Below, piece after piece: positions 12,757-20,076 of a stretch of DNA of 23,481 bases (the first letter of the stretch is position 1; each line of letters starts with the position of its first letter). The stretch is taken from positions 1 to 23,481 of IMG/VR virus record IMGVR_UViG_3300025162_001875; one strand, 5' to 3'. The stretch is from a virus. The notes beneath the pieces were generated by a model. The model ran no database searches. It was not told the origin of the DNA and worked only from the letters and a program-made list of their open reading frames with translations. Position numbers and translations under genes: made by a program.

Positions 12757-13704
12757 ATGGAAAAGAAACTTATTTATATCGTCGTTGCAGTAGTTTTACT
12801 AGCTGGCGGCGTATGGTTTTACAAAAAAAACCTACAAGGTATTGTTGATCCGGCTGCTGCAAAAAAACAAGCTGCCGCAGATACTAATTACGGAACTGAT
12901 GGTTACAACGCTGCCGGATTTAATGCAGAGGGTTATAACCGAAGCGGTTACGATGTAGACGGATTCGGCAAAAATGGTTATAACAAAGCCGGTTACGATG
13001 CCGATGGTTTTAATAAATCCGGTTACAACTCACTCGGTTATAAAGCCGATGGCTACAACGATGCTGGTTATAATTCATCAGGATATAATGCTTCAGGCTA
13101 CAATAAAGATGGTTATAAATCCGATGGTTATAATGCTAACGGTTACAATATTTTAGGCTACAACGCATCTGGTTATAATAAAGATGGCTATAATACATCT
13201 GGTTATAATAAAGATGGAATAAACCAAAAAACAGGTCGTACAATTGATGGTTTCGACATTAATGGATTCAACGAACTGGGCTTAGATCGAAACGGCTACA
13301 ATAAAGAAGGTTACAAGGATGGCAAAAATATCTACGGATATAATGCCGCACAGGTAATGATGAACTCATTAACTCAAACTCAAAAAGACTGGGCTATGAA
13401 TATAGCTCAACTTGCAAAAAATGATTTGATTTTACCGCTTTTTGGCGCTCATAATATGGGTATTTACGACGAAATTAAAGCGTTTACCGATGCTCAACTG
13501 GTTTATTTTCTTTTGACTGCGTATCCGTATTATGACAGTGATACAAATCATTCATTTTCAGAACGATTAAACCACCAGCCCGACGGATGGAATGCGTTAG
13601 ATAATGCAAGCCGTCATCGCGGATGGACTGTGGGACAGGCAATGCAACGAGTTTCCGAAATTAATTCGGCGATAGTAAGAGTTGCAAAACTAGCTCAAAT
13701 ATAA
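12757..13704 (+). CDS. Membrane-anchored fibre-like protein with GY(N/D) pentapeptide repeats
   Basis: A 315-residue protein with an N-terminal span (about 5-21, LIYIVVAVVLLAGGVWF). From residue 45 to 155 it has an unbroken run of five-residue units of form GY(N/D/K)xx (for example GYNAAGFNAEGYNRSGY), about 22 copies. Shorter, irregular copies follow to about 196, then a C-terminal domain of about 115 residues (with KDWAMNIAQLAKNDLI and AQLVYFLLTAYPYYD). The exact five-residue register suggests a regular solenoid or fibre. Inference: a virion stalk or spike that projects its C-terminal domain. No enzyme motif is visible. Confidence 0.65.
   Translation: MEKKLIYIVVAVVLLAGGVWFYKKNLQGIVDPAAAKKQAAADTNYGTDGYNAAGFNAEGYNRSGYDVDGFGKNGYNKAGYDADGFNKSGYNSLGYKADGYNDAGYNSSGYNASGYNKDGYKSDGYNANGYNILGYNASGYNKDGYNTSGYNKDGINQKTGRTIDGFDINGFNELGLDRNGYNKEGYKDGKNIYGYNAAQVMMNSLTQTQKDWAMNIAQLAKNDLILPLFGAHNMGIYDEIKAFTDAQLVYFLLTAYPYYDSDTNHSFSERLNHQPDGWNALDNASRHRGWTVGQAMQRVSEINSAIVRVAKLAQI
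12889..13221 (+). repeat. 15-bp tandem repeat coding GY(N/D/K)xx
   Basis: About 22 degenerate copies of a 15-bp unit with the consensus GGYTAYAAYNNNNNN. The fixed codons are Gly and Tyr/Phe; the last two codons vary (AA, AE, RS, KD, AS, SD and others). Third positions differ between copies, so it is an old array held by selection on the protein, not a recent expansion. Confidence 0.85.
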
Positions 13705-13709
13705 TAATT

Positions 13710-14234
13710 ATGAATACACCAGCCTTAAATAATAACCCATTTGCATTGGAGCCTGATTATTTTCCAACAGATAACGCACCGGTGCTGAATACTGATTACG
13801 TGGGAAATACAGATACTGTTGGTGGTCTTTCGGGTGGTATTAATCCATACATTGACGATGTTTATGCTATTAAAACGACAACTCCAAATACTAAAAAGAT
13901 GCATAAAGGCAAACAATTACAATACATAACCCGCAAGGCTACAACCGGCGAAAAATCGGTTTTGTGGATCAGTAAGCGAGGCAATTATTACGCCACGGTG
14001 ATAGATGCCAAAAAGGACAAAGCATCGAGGGCTATAGCCTATCATCCGGCTACAGGGCGAATAATTATGCCACCACCACCTACACCGGCAGTAACGCCAC
14101 CAGTAGGGCCAGGCGAAGGCACGGTAACAACCCCAACAACTACCACCCCGGCAACAAGTAAAAAACAAAACGTTGCATTTATGGCAGTTGTGGGAACATT
14201 TATAGCATTACTAATTTACAAAATTTTTAAATAA
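13710..14234 (+). CDS. C-anchored protein with Pro/Thr linker
   Basis: A 174-residue protein. The N-terminal part is polar (residues 1-60), followed by a basic, strand-rich section (LQYITRKATTGEKSVLWISK, GNYYATVIDAKKDKASRAIA), a Pro/Thr linker (about 121-150) and a C-terminal span (about 154-171) ending LLIYKIFK. The same C-terminal ending (YKIFN) recurs in the lysozyme at 17165. It is probably a membrane-tethered virion protein. Confidence 0.6.
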   Translation: MNTPALNNNPFALEPDYFPTDNAPVLNTDYVGNTDTVGGLSGGINPYIDDVYAIKTTTPNTKKMHKGKQLQYITRKATTGEKSVLWISKRGNYYATVIDAKKDKASRAIAYHPATGRIIMPPPPTPAVTPPVGPGEGTVTTPTTTTPATSKKQNVAFMAVVGTFIALLIYKIFK

Positions 14235-14241
14235 AAATATC

Positions 14242-14421
14242 ATGGCAACAAAAAAAACTGGTTACAAAGTTTCTTATACTCAGGTTTTATACAATGGAAA
14301 AACCGAAAGAAAAAAAACGGTAATTACCTACAGCACAAAGAGAGATGCTCAAAAATACGCTAATCAGCTAAACGAAAAAAGCTATCTGTCTACTAAAAAT
14401 GCAAGGGTTGTAAAAGCTTAA
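14242..14421 (+). CDS. Small basic protein, 59 residues
   Basis: Starts MATKKTGYKVSYTQVLYNGK, then ERKKTVITYSTKRDAQKYAN and a basic end (TKNARVVKA). It is beta-alpha in appearance, with a strand pair followed by an Ala/Lys helix. The plan resembles the protein at 23323 (strand, then KTAEAAKAK helix), so the two may be distant paralogues. No membrane span. Possible nucleic-acid binder. Confidence 0.6.
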   Translation: MATKKTGYKVSYTQVLYNGKTERKKTVITYSTKRDAQKYANQLNEKSYLSTKNARVVKA

Positions 14422-14452
14422 CTGTCAACTATAAACTATCAATTATCAACTG
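14421..14452 (+). repeat. Heptanucleotide repeat (CTATMAA)4 before a membrane-protein gene
   Basis: CTGTCAA, CTATAAA, CTATCAA, TTATCAA, CTG directly before the start codon at 14453. Third copy of the leader-repeat family at 3851 and 10101. Confidence 0.75.
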
Positions 14453-14716
14453 ATGCTCAACCCTTATTTACAAACAACCAATTACCCCGGCTTTTCAGGG
14501 ATGGATTTTGCCGATGGCGGAATGAATAAAACCATTGTGCCCGCATGGTACGATGCATACGTTCAGGCAGCCGAAGAAAGCGCAAAAACCGTACTGGAAA
14601 AAGCCCCGGCATACATAGCCAGGTTTCAGGACTTTTACAGCCGTAATTTTGTGTTGATTTCAGCTATTCAGTGGGTTGTAATACTGGTTTTGTTTATTAA
14701 AATCTCAAAAAAATAA
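14453..14716 (+). CDS. Small C-anchored membrane protein
   Basis: An 87-residue protein: a Gly/Tyr/Pro-rich start (MLNPYLQTTNYPGFSGMDFA), an amphipathic helix (YVQAAEESAKTVLEKA) and a C-terminal span (about 66-83, FVLISAIQWVVILVLFIKI) ending SKK. It follows a heptanucleotide repeat and starts a run of tightly packed membrane-protein genes. Function unknown. Confidence 0.6.
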   Translation: MLNPYLQTTNYPGFSGMDFADGGMNKTIVPAWYDAYVQAAEESAKTVLEKAPAYIARFQDFYSRNFVLISAIQWVVILVLFIKISKK

Positions 14717-14720
14717 CAAT

Positions 14721-15182
14721 ATGCGACATCCTTATTATCCATATTATCAACGTCCCGGCGCAGGCATTAAAACCGTGCTGATAATTACAGCGGTCATTAT
14801 TGCGCTGATTTTAGGCATTTATTTCTACGCTAAAAGTCAGGCAACGGCCGATATTACAAAGCAATTGCCAAACCAATATACAAACGACGGCACATACAGC
14901 GATGCTGAAGGCAAACAAATACGCGTAATGAGCCAAAGCCTTAAAGATGACTTGCAGGGATTTCACCCGCTGGGGCACAATTATGATTTGTATTATCAAC
15001 TCCTGAAGCTATCCGATAAGATGTTTGTGGGCACAATGATAGATTATCAACGCATTGCCGGCGGTACTACATTTCGAACCGATTTTACAGGTGCAAGTAT
15101 AACCTTTAAAATGTGGGATCACTTGTTTTCAAGTACCTACGACGATGTAATTTCTAAGCTAAATGCTTTAAGTATAGTGTAA
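14721..15182 (+). CDS. N-anchored membrane protein with soluble domain
   Basis: A 153-residue protein with a Tyr/Pro-rich start (MRHPYYPYYQRP), a span at about 16-36 (IKTVLIITAVIIALILGIYF) and a helical ectodomain (for example MSQSLKDDLQGFHPLGHNYD and DLYYQLLKLSDKMFVG). The ectodomain ends TYDDVISKLNAL. Its TAA overlaps the next ATG (TAATG). Likely a virion membrane protein; family not recognised. Confidence 0.6.
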   Translation: MRHPYYPYYQRPGAGIKTVLIITAVIIALILGIYFYAKSQATADITKQLPNQYTNDGTYSDAEGKQIRVMSQSLKDDLQGFHPLGHNYDLYYQLLKLSDKMFVGTMIDYQRIAGGTTFRTDFTGASITFKMWDHLFSSTYDDVISKLNALSIV

Positions 15183-15304
15183 TGAAAAATAAAATTGCCC
15201 TTGCCGTAACGATTATTGTGCTTGCCGGATTCCTTACTTACTGGAATATGCGGGCCGGTACGGATTACTGGGGCTACAAAGTGAATAGTTATAATTTAGC
15301 ATGA
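15182..15304 (+). CDS. 40-residue membrane peptide
   Basis: MKNKIALAVTIIVLAGFLTY begins a single-span peptide that ends with an aromatic tail (WGYKVNSYNLA). It is coupled on both sides: TAATG with the previous gene and ATGA with the next. Such coupling supports real translation despite the length. Confidence 0.6.
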   Translation: MKNKIALAVTIIVLAGFLTYWNMRAGTDYWGYKVNSYNLA

Positions 15305-15525
15305 CAATTGATTTTAAAAAAGACTGGTGGTTTTGGCTTATTTTGCTGTTGATTTTCTTAATACCCTTTGTGGGTGGTGCTTTATCGGTTTCGGCATACA
15401 TGGCTAAAAAGAAACTAAAAGCAAAAACGAAAACAACGGCAGCCGATGAGCCTGAACCCGAAACAACGACTGAAGAAACAAACGAACCTGAACCCAATAA
15501 CGAATTAAAAGAAAAAACAGAATGA
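15301..15525 (+). CDS. Small membrane protein with acidic tail
   Basis: A 74-residue protein with a Trp-rich hydrophobic stretch (about 9-35, WWFWLILLLIFLIPFVGGAL), a basic turn (MAKKKLKAKTK) and a Glu/Pro/Thr tail (EPEPETTTEETNEPEPN). The positive residues after the span suggest the tail stays in the cytoplasm or virion interior. Its end overlaps the next start by 4 nt. Function unknown. Confidence 0.6.
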   Translation: MTIDFKKDWWFWLILLLIFLIPFVGGALSVSAYMAKKKLKAKTKTTAADEPEPETTTEETNEPEPNNELKEKTE

Positions 15526-15941
15526 AAAAAGAGAATATTATAATTGCGGCCTTTTTAGGCTTACTGGTAGTAGCAGCAATAATTATGCTGACGCAGAAAA
15601 AAGCGGTAGTAACCAATCCAAACGGTACAACCGGAAACGGTACTCAAACAGCTAACAGTTTAGGAAATTCAGTAGCTGATTTTTTCAGTGGATTATTTAA
15701 ACCATCGGCAAACTCCGGCAGTGCATCATCAAGCAACTGGATAACCAGGCAAGTAGTAAGCGGATCAATAGTTTCAAGCGAAGAAATAGGCGTCGACCTG
15801 GCAAATTATATTCAGGAAAACCCGGCGGATTATGGTTTGAGTTATGCTGATTTCGAGGCTCAAAACCCATACTATACCGACAAAGGTTTTTCTGTAGGTA
15901 GCTTTATTGTATTGCCAAGCAATATTAATTATGTAGCATAA
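15522..15941 (+). CDS. N-anchored membrane protein, possible wall-facing domain
   Basis: A 139-residue protein with a span at about 5-23 (NIIIAAFLGLLVVAAIIML), a Gly/Thr/Asn linker and a small C-terminal domain (NYIQENPADYGLSYADFEAQ, then GFSVGSFIVLPSNI). The arrangement of the C-terminal domain (helices, then a strand with GSFIVLP) recalls a LysM-like unit, but the fit is weak. It abuts the next gene directly. Confidence 0.55.
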   Translation: MKKENIIIAAFLGLLVVAAIIMLTQKKAVVTNPNGTTGNGTQTANSLGNSVADFFSGLFKPSANSGSASSSNWITRQVVSGSIVSSEEIGVDLANYIQENPADYGLSYADFEAQNPYYTDKGFSVGSFIVLPSNINYVA

Positions 15942-16355
15942 ATGGATAAAAAAACAATCATAACACTTGTAGTTTGTCTGTTGGCGGTGGCTGGAACGGT
16001 TTATTTTCTGTTTTTCAGAACCATAAACACGAAAGCCGACAATGGTATAAGCGACAAAGGCATACCGGGCACTACTCCCGCTAAAAAAACCGATTACCCC
16101 ACGTTTCCGCTGGAGCTGGGCGATAGGTGCGACGAAGTAGGCAAGCTGCAAACAAAGATGAATCAGTGGATGAGTTACAACAATCCAAATTCAGGAGCCG
16201 AATTGCTTATGGTTGACCGGAAATTTGGTGACAAAACACTGCTTTTTGTGCGAATGATTTTTAATACCGATACGGTTACACAGGCACAATATGACTGGCT
16301 AATGGCTTCGAGTTTTCCAGGAGCATTGAGCAAACCAAACTGGCAAATTTTCTAA
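15942..16355 (+). CDS. N-anchored peptidoglycan-binding-like protein
   Basis: A 137-residue protein with a span at about 5-24 (TIITLVVCLLAVAGTVYFLF) and a C-terminal domain of PG_binding_1 pattern: LELGDRCDEVGKLQTKMNQW, then VDRKFGDKTLLFVRMIF, then TVTQAQYDWLM. The pattern G-D-x-x-D-E-V-x-x-L-Q, D-x-K-F-G-x-K-T and a final helix is the usual one for this fold. It would hold a virion membrane to peptidoglycan, next to the lysozymes at 16736 and 17165. Family moderately sure. Confidence 0.65.
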   Translation: MDKKTIITLVVCLLAVAGTVYFLFFRTINTKADNGISDKGIPGTTPAKKTDYPTFPLELGDRCDEVGKLQTKMNQWMSYNNPNSGAELLMVDRKFGDKTLLFVRMIFNTDTVTQAQYDWLMASSFPGALSKPNWQIF

Positions 16356-16370
16356 AACAACAATAAAACT

Positions 16371-16502
16371 ATGGCATCAGCAATTTCAGCATCGGTACAA
16401 GCCGAATTAACAGCGGACACCTACATTAAACTGGCAGTTTCGCTATGCGTGCCGCTTATTGTGTACGTGGTGCTACTTGTAGCTACTAAAAGATATAGAT
16501 AA
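16371..16502 (+). CDS. 43-residue membrane peptide
   Basis: Single span at about 20-38 (KLAVSLCVPLIVYVVLLVA) after a polar start (MASAISASVQAELTADTY), ending KRYR. It lies in a run of three very short membrane genes (16371-16739) before the lysozymes. Each is spaced or overlapped tightly, which argues that they are real. Confidence 0.55.
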   Translation: MASAISASVQAELTADTYIKLAVSLCVPLIVYVVLLVATKRYR

Positions 16503-16506
16503 CCTA

Positions 16507-16614
16507 ATGAATGGCGAAGCAAGCATAAGCCTTTGGCTAACAAACGACTGGTGGATAACGATGGTTATTCTGTTGGTTTTGCCGGTACTAATTTACTTTA
16601 TAATTAAGAAATAA
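16507..16614 (+). CDS. 35-residue membrane peptide
   Basis: MNGEASISLWLTNDWW is followed by a span (ITMVILLVLPVLIYFIIKK). Starts 4 nt after the previous stop, and its TAA overlaps the next ATG (TAATG). Too short for family assignment. Confidence 0.5.
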   Translation: MNGEASISLWLTNDWWITMVILLVLPVLIYFIIKK

Positions 16615-16739
16615 TGGACAATTCAAAAATTATCAAAATAACCATTTTCGCACTTATTGCTATTGGTGCATATTGGTTACTGTACCGAATGACACACTTT
16701 GCAGGTAGTGATACCGGCACAACCGAGATAGCCTTATGA
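16614..16739 (+). CDS. 41-residue membrane peptide
   Basis: MDNSKIIKITIFALIAIGAY starts a single-span protein (about 6-24) with a short polar end (GSDTGTTEIAL). Its TGA overlaps the lysozyme start (ATGA). Position immediately before the lysozymes would suit a holin, but membrane peptides are common throughout this operon. Confidence 0.55.
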   Translation: MDNSKIIKITIFALIAIGAYWLLYRMTHFAGSDTGTTEIAL

Positions 16740-17161
16740 ACATTTCACAAAAAGGATTACAGCTAATTATGAATTTTGAAAGTTGCCGCTTGCAGGCCTA
16801 TCAGGATTCAGCCGGTAACTGGACTATTGGTTACGGACACAAAGGCGGTGTAAAGCCCGGTCAGACAATTACGCAAGCTCAGGCGGTGCAGTATTTACGG
16901 TCGGATGTGGGTAAGGTTGAAAATGCTATCAACCTGAAGCGTTACGATCTGACACAAAATCAGTTTGATGCGTTGGTTTCATTTTTCTATAATCTGGGCA
17001 CAACAGCGATTAAAAAATACGGTTTTCACGATTTGATCAAAGCCGATTCGTGGAACGATGAAATTACCAATAAAATGGAACGCTATGTTTACGCCGGTGG
17101 CCGTGTGGCAGCAGGATTGATAACACGTCGCGAAGCAGAAGTAAACCTTTATAACGCCTAA
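16736..17161 (+). CDS. T4-type lysozyme (GH24)
   Basis: A 141-residue enzyme of glycoside hydrolase family 24. The catalytic triad E15, D24 and T30 has the same spacing (9 and 6) as E11, D20 and T26 of T4 lysozyme, in FESCRLQAYQDSAGNWTIGY. NQFDALVSFFYNLGT is the usual second family motif. It hydrolyses the MurNAc-GlcNAc bond of peptidoglycan. There is no signal peptide or anchor, unlike its partner at 17165. Start by ATGA overlap. Confidence 0.9.
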   Translation: MNISQKGLQLIMNFESCRLQAYQDSAGNWTIGYGHKGGVKPGQTITQAQAVQYLRSDVGKVENAINLKRYDLTQNQFDALVSFFYNLGTTAIKKYGFHDLIKADSWNDEITNKMERYVYAGGRVAAGLITRREAEVNLYNA

Positions 17162-17164
17162 AGA

Positions 17165-17665
17165 ATGAAAACAGGACAAGCCGGATTAGCTCTGATCAAA
17201 AAACATGAAGGCTGCCGACTTGTAGCGTATCTCGATGCAACCGGAACGCCAACAATTGGCTGGGGACATACCGGAAATGTGAGTTTAGGCAATACGGTTA
17301 CTCAAGCGCAAGCGGATGCGTTGCTGGTTCAGGATTTGGCGGAATGCGAACAAACGATAAACGATTCGGGCGTTACGCTCAATCAAAATCAGTTCGATGC
17401 GATGGTTTCCTTGCTTTACAATTGTGGGACAGGCGTTTTTCACAACTTTACGGCACTTATTCAGGCAAAAAACTGGCAGGGCGTAACTTTGAAAATGAGT
17501 AAATATACCATAAGCAAAGGTTTGCAGCTTACCGAACTGGTAAACCGCCGTGCCGAAGAAATTGATTTATTTAATACAAAAAATACTATGCAAACAATTG
17601 ACTATGTGATTTTAACCTTGTGGCTCATACTGGGCGCACTGATAGCTTATAAAATTTTTAATTAA
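17165..17665 (+). CDS. Membrane-anchored T4-type lysozyme (GH24)
   Basis: A 166-residue second GH24 lysozyme, 3 nt after the first, with triad E15, D24 and T30 in HEGCRLVAYLDATGTPTIGW and the motif NQFDAMVSLLYNCGTG. It differs by a C-terminal extension ending in a membrane span (about 147-162, VILTLWLILGALIAYKIFN). The pair arose by tandem duplication or paired acquisition and then diverged. The anchor suggests a virion-membrane enzyme that opens the wall at entry, while 16736 could act at lysis (inference). Confidence 0.9.
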   Translation: MKTGQAGLALIKKHEGCRLVAYLDATGTPTIGWGHTGNVSLGNTVTQAQADALLVQDLAECEQTINDSGVTLNQNQFDAMVSLLYNCGTGVFHNFTALIQAKNWQGVTLKMSKYTISKGLQLTELVNRRAEEIDLFNTKNTMQTIDYVILTLWLILGALIAYKIFN

Positions 17666-17673
17666 TTACAATT

Positions 17674-18054
17674 ATGCCAGGCGGACCAGGAGAAGGAGAA
17701 GATCCTTATTTATTGACGGTAATACAAGAACGTCCCGGCGCACCGGTTTACGCTCGTGCCGATGAAGATGCAATACCCGATCAGGTAATTACAATTATTC
17801 AGGTTTTACATTATCCAATTTGGAATTGGGCAAAGCAGTTGCACGACTACATCAATACAACTCAATTTACATACCGATGTTTTCGGAAATACAATGCAAA
17901 AAACCGTAATTTTTGGAAAATAGAGCTAACCGTACAGGGCACCGATATAGCAGGAAAAATAAGGACTTACAAATTATACCCTTGGGGATGTGCAGGCTAC
18001 AATTTCGATCCGGTTGATATTTCGTATTATGCAAGCTGGATGACTAAATTTTAA
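17674..18054 (+). CDS. Unknown protein, paralogue of 18062, upstream of the DGR target
   Basis: A 126-residue protein with a Gly/Pro-rich start (MPGGPGEGEDPYLL), a helical middle (QVLHYPIWNWAKQLHDYINT) and a beta-rich C-terminus containing NFWKIELTVQG and YPWGCAGYNFDPVD. The last part matches the next protein (SWKI, then YPFGCAGYNFNPDD), so they share a domain of about 60 residues. No membrane span. Its place directly before the variable target protein suggests a part of the same receptor-binding complex. Confidence 0.6.
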   Translation: MPGGPGEGEDPYLLTVIQERPGAPVYARADEDAIPDQVITIIQVLHYPIWNWAKQLHDYINTTQFTYRCFRKYNAKNRNFWKIELTVQGTDIAGKIRTYKLYPWGCAGYNFDPVDISYYASWMTKF

Positions 18055-18061
18055 AAAAACT

Positions 18062-18331
18062 ATGGCAACAATAACAAAAAGACCTACATCTTTTCGTACA
18101 AAAACGACAGAAGATATTCAACCTGATTTAATCATCACGTCAGGCGCAGTTACATACAATTGCTGGAATATGTTTAAATCCGGTGAGGTAAACTCGTGGA
18201 AAATAATGCGCGCTACAACCACAACTGTAGGCGACGAAACAACTATTAAAAACGAATATCCGTTCGGGTGTGCCGGATATAACTTTAACCCCGATGATGC
18301 GGCTGGTTATTCTTATACATACAAATATTAA
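18062..18331 (+). CDS. Unknown protein, short paralogue of 17674
   Basis: An 89-residue protein, essentially the C-terminal domain of the preceding one: TYNCWNMFKSGEVNSWKIMR and YPFGCAGYNFNPDDAAGY. The shared GCAGYNF core and a conserved Cys in front (TYNC versus TYRC) could make a disulphide pair. It starts 7 nt after the previous stop and ends 9 nt before the DGR target. Probable virion surface protein. Confidence 0.6.
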   Translation: MATITKRPTSFRTKTTEDIQPDLIITSGAVTYNCWNMFKSGEVNSWKIMRATTTTVGDETTIKNEYPFGCAGYNFNPDDAAGYSYTYKY

Positions 18332-18340
18332 AACTATAAT

Positions 18341-20050
18341 ATGAAATCAATAGTAAAAACCCTCTCGGCCTACAATGCGCCGGATGATAATTACCTGAAA
18401 GGGCGCAATTATCTGTTTGTCATTGGCGACAATACGCCGCCTAAAAACGCGCTCGAATTAAAACAAACTATTAATCTGGCCAAGCAAATACAACCCAACA
18501 AAATAGCCAGGAGCGCCACCAATCAAATGACCATATTAGTTGCACCCGGAAATTATCCGTTTGGGGCTACAAAACTGGTACTCGATACGCCATATATTAA
18601 CATCGTATCACTTACCGGAAATATGGATGTATTTATTGATGGTTTATCCATTACTGGTAATAATATATTTGTACGCGGTATTGATGCCGGTACAAACGCA
18701 TTTACTATTACCGGCACCGGCGTAACCGTTGAAAAATCCAGGGGCTTGAATTATGTAAGTGATATTGTAAAAGCCGATCAATCCGATTTAAATACAACCA
18801 ATGAAACCGTTTCCGAAATCGAAACCGACCTGGGTGAAATAACAGAAAACATACTTACCAATTACGCCACCAAAAACGAACTATCAGCAGCAGTTGAAGG
18901 TACTAACGGCTGGTGTGGTGTTCGCTGGAATCCAAAATTATCATCTACCAGCATGACGAGGGTAGGCGATGAAAACTGGGAGCAATTATTCGAAGATTGC
19001 AAGGTAGTTTCGCTTAACGATGATGGCACTGAAGGTGCGACATTGGCCACGTATGCCGATCCTACTATTACAGGTGCAACGGATGAGGGCGTGGGACAAA
19101 TAATGGTACGCATACCACGCAAATATTACCGCGAAATTTTTAATTCCGATGGCGAACTGTGTGGGCTTGATATGAGTAATTTGCCACTTGGCGGCTTCCG
19201 CTTGCACGAAAAATTTGCTTGGGGAAATGGACGGAGTGAAATATATGTAGGTGCCTTCGAAGCAAGCCTTGACACAGCCAAACTGCAAAGCTCAACCGGA
19301 TTTAGTTTATTGACTTCCGTTAATATGCGACAATTCAACAATTACGCAGTGGCGCGCGGTACTGGATGGCATGGTTACGATTACTTTACTAATCAGCTAT
19401 TGCAGACGATGTTTTATATCTATTATGCAAACTTAAATTCTCAATTAGTTTTACCGGCTTATTCTGAACACGCTTGGATGGATGGCCATGAAAAACGAGA
19501 AACAGGCCGCACGGTAGGCTTAACCACTATGAACGGCTATGTAAACGCTCAAGAGGGAGCAGATGACGATATTGCTACAGGCTGGAATGGCGAAAGCCGC
19601 GTAATTGCCAACCGCTTTATGTGGGTTGAAAATTTATACGGCCATGTTTGGAAATTCTTAGATGGTTGTAGTTTCGATGGACGAATTGGTAAGAAAAATA
19701 CAGCTTTCTTAACTGCCAATCCACTATTATTTAGTTCGGTTGAGGCTGACATAATTAGCAAATATACCGATATGAACATTGATCTACCTGCTTCGCCTGA
19801 TTCTGGCTGGCAAGGTTCGCTTGGTGTGGCATTGCTTCCAAAATCTTTTGCTGGTGATAGCTCAACCAATGTAACGGATTATTTATGGAGCTATTTGGAT
19901 AATGAAACGTTGAATTATATGCGCGTTGTGTTTGCGGGCGGCCGTCTGGATATTGGCGCGAGCGGCGGGGTCGCGGCTCGGTATGCGTATTACGCTCTTG
20001 CCCTTGCGAGTGCGAAGATCGGTTCGCGCCTCTGCTACGAAAAAAATTAA
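18341..20050 (+). CDS. DGR variable (target) protein, C-type-lectin/FGE-like
   Basis: A 569-residue soluble protein. Residues about 60-135 read as a right-handed beta-helix-like region (QMTILVAPGNYPFGATKLVL; ITGNNIFVRGIDAG), about 140-185 as a coiled coil, and about 190-569 as a formylglycine-generating-enzyme/C-type-lectin fold (GWCGVRWNP; MVRIPRKYYREIF; RFMWVENLYGHVWKFLDG). The C-terminus carries the variable repeat, residues 529-566, ending RLCYEKN. This is the layout of DGR ligand-binding proteins such as Mtd-type and FGE-type targets. Inference: a trimeric or stalked receptor-binding protein of the virion whose tip is diversified. The paralogue pair before it may be its base. Confidence 0.85.
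   Translation: MKSIVKTLSAYNAPDDNYLKGRNYLFVIGDNTPPKNALELKQTINLAKQIQPNKIARSATNQMTILVAPGNYPFGATKLVLDTPYINIVSLTGNMDVFIDGLSITGNNIFVRGIDAGTNAFTITGTGVTVEKSRGLNYVSDIVKADQSDLNTTNETVSEIETDLGEITENILTNYATKNELSAAVEGTNGWCGVRWNPKLSSTSMTRVGDENWEQLFEDCKVVSLNDDGTEGATLATYADPTITGATDEGVGQIMVRIPRKYYREIFNSDGELCGLDMSNLPLGGFRLHEKFAWGNGRSEIYVGAFEASLDTAKLQSSTGFSLLTSVNMRQFNNYAVARGTGWHGYDYFTNQLLQTMFYIYYANLNSQLVLPAYSEHAWMDGHEKRETGRTVGLTTMNGYVNAQEGADDDIATGWNGESRVIANRFMWVENLYGHVWKFLDGCSFDGRIGKKNTAFLTANPLLFSSVEADIISKYTDMNIDLPASPDSGWQGSLGVALLPKSFAGDSSTNVTDYLWSYLDNETLNYMRVVFAGGRLDIGASGGVAARYAYYALALASAKIGSRLCYEKN
19925..20038 (+). repeat. DGR variable repeat (VR)
   Basis: 114 nt (38 codons) at the 3' end of the target gene that align without gaps to the TR at 20077-20190. 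By hand count there are 25 differences, 22 of them where the TR has A (33 A in the TR), the remaining three at G, T and T. The changes fall mostly on TR Asn (AAY) codons, giving for example Arg, Asp, Ile, Ser, Tyr and Leu, and never create a stop. Confidence 0.95.
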
Positions 20051-20076
20051 CAAAATACAGGTTTGTTGGTTGATGG

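Noticed and set aside
12974-13156. Alternative frame inside the GY(N/D) repeat
   Set aside because: It arises from the 15-bp periodicity of the real gene and encodes Met/Ile/Thr-rich repeats with no start context.
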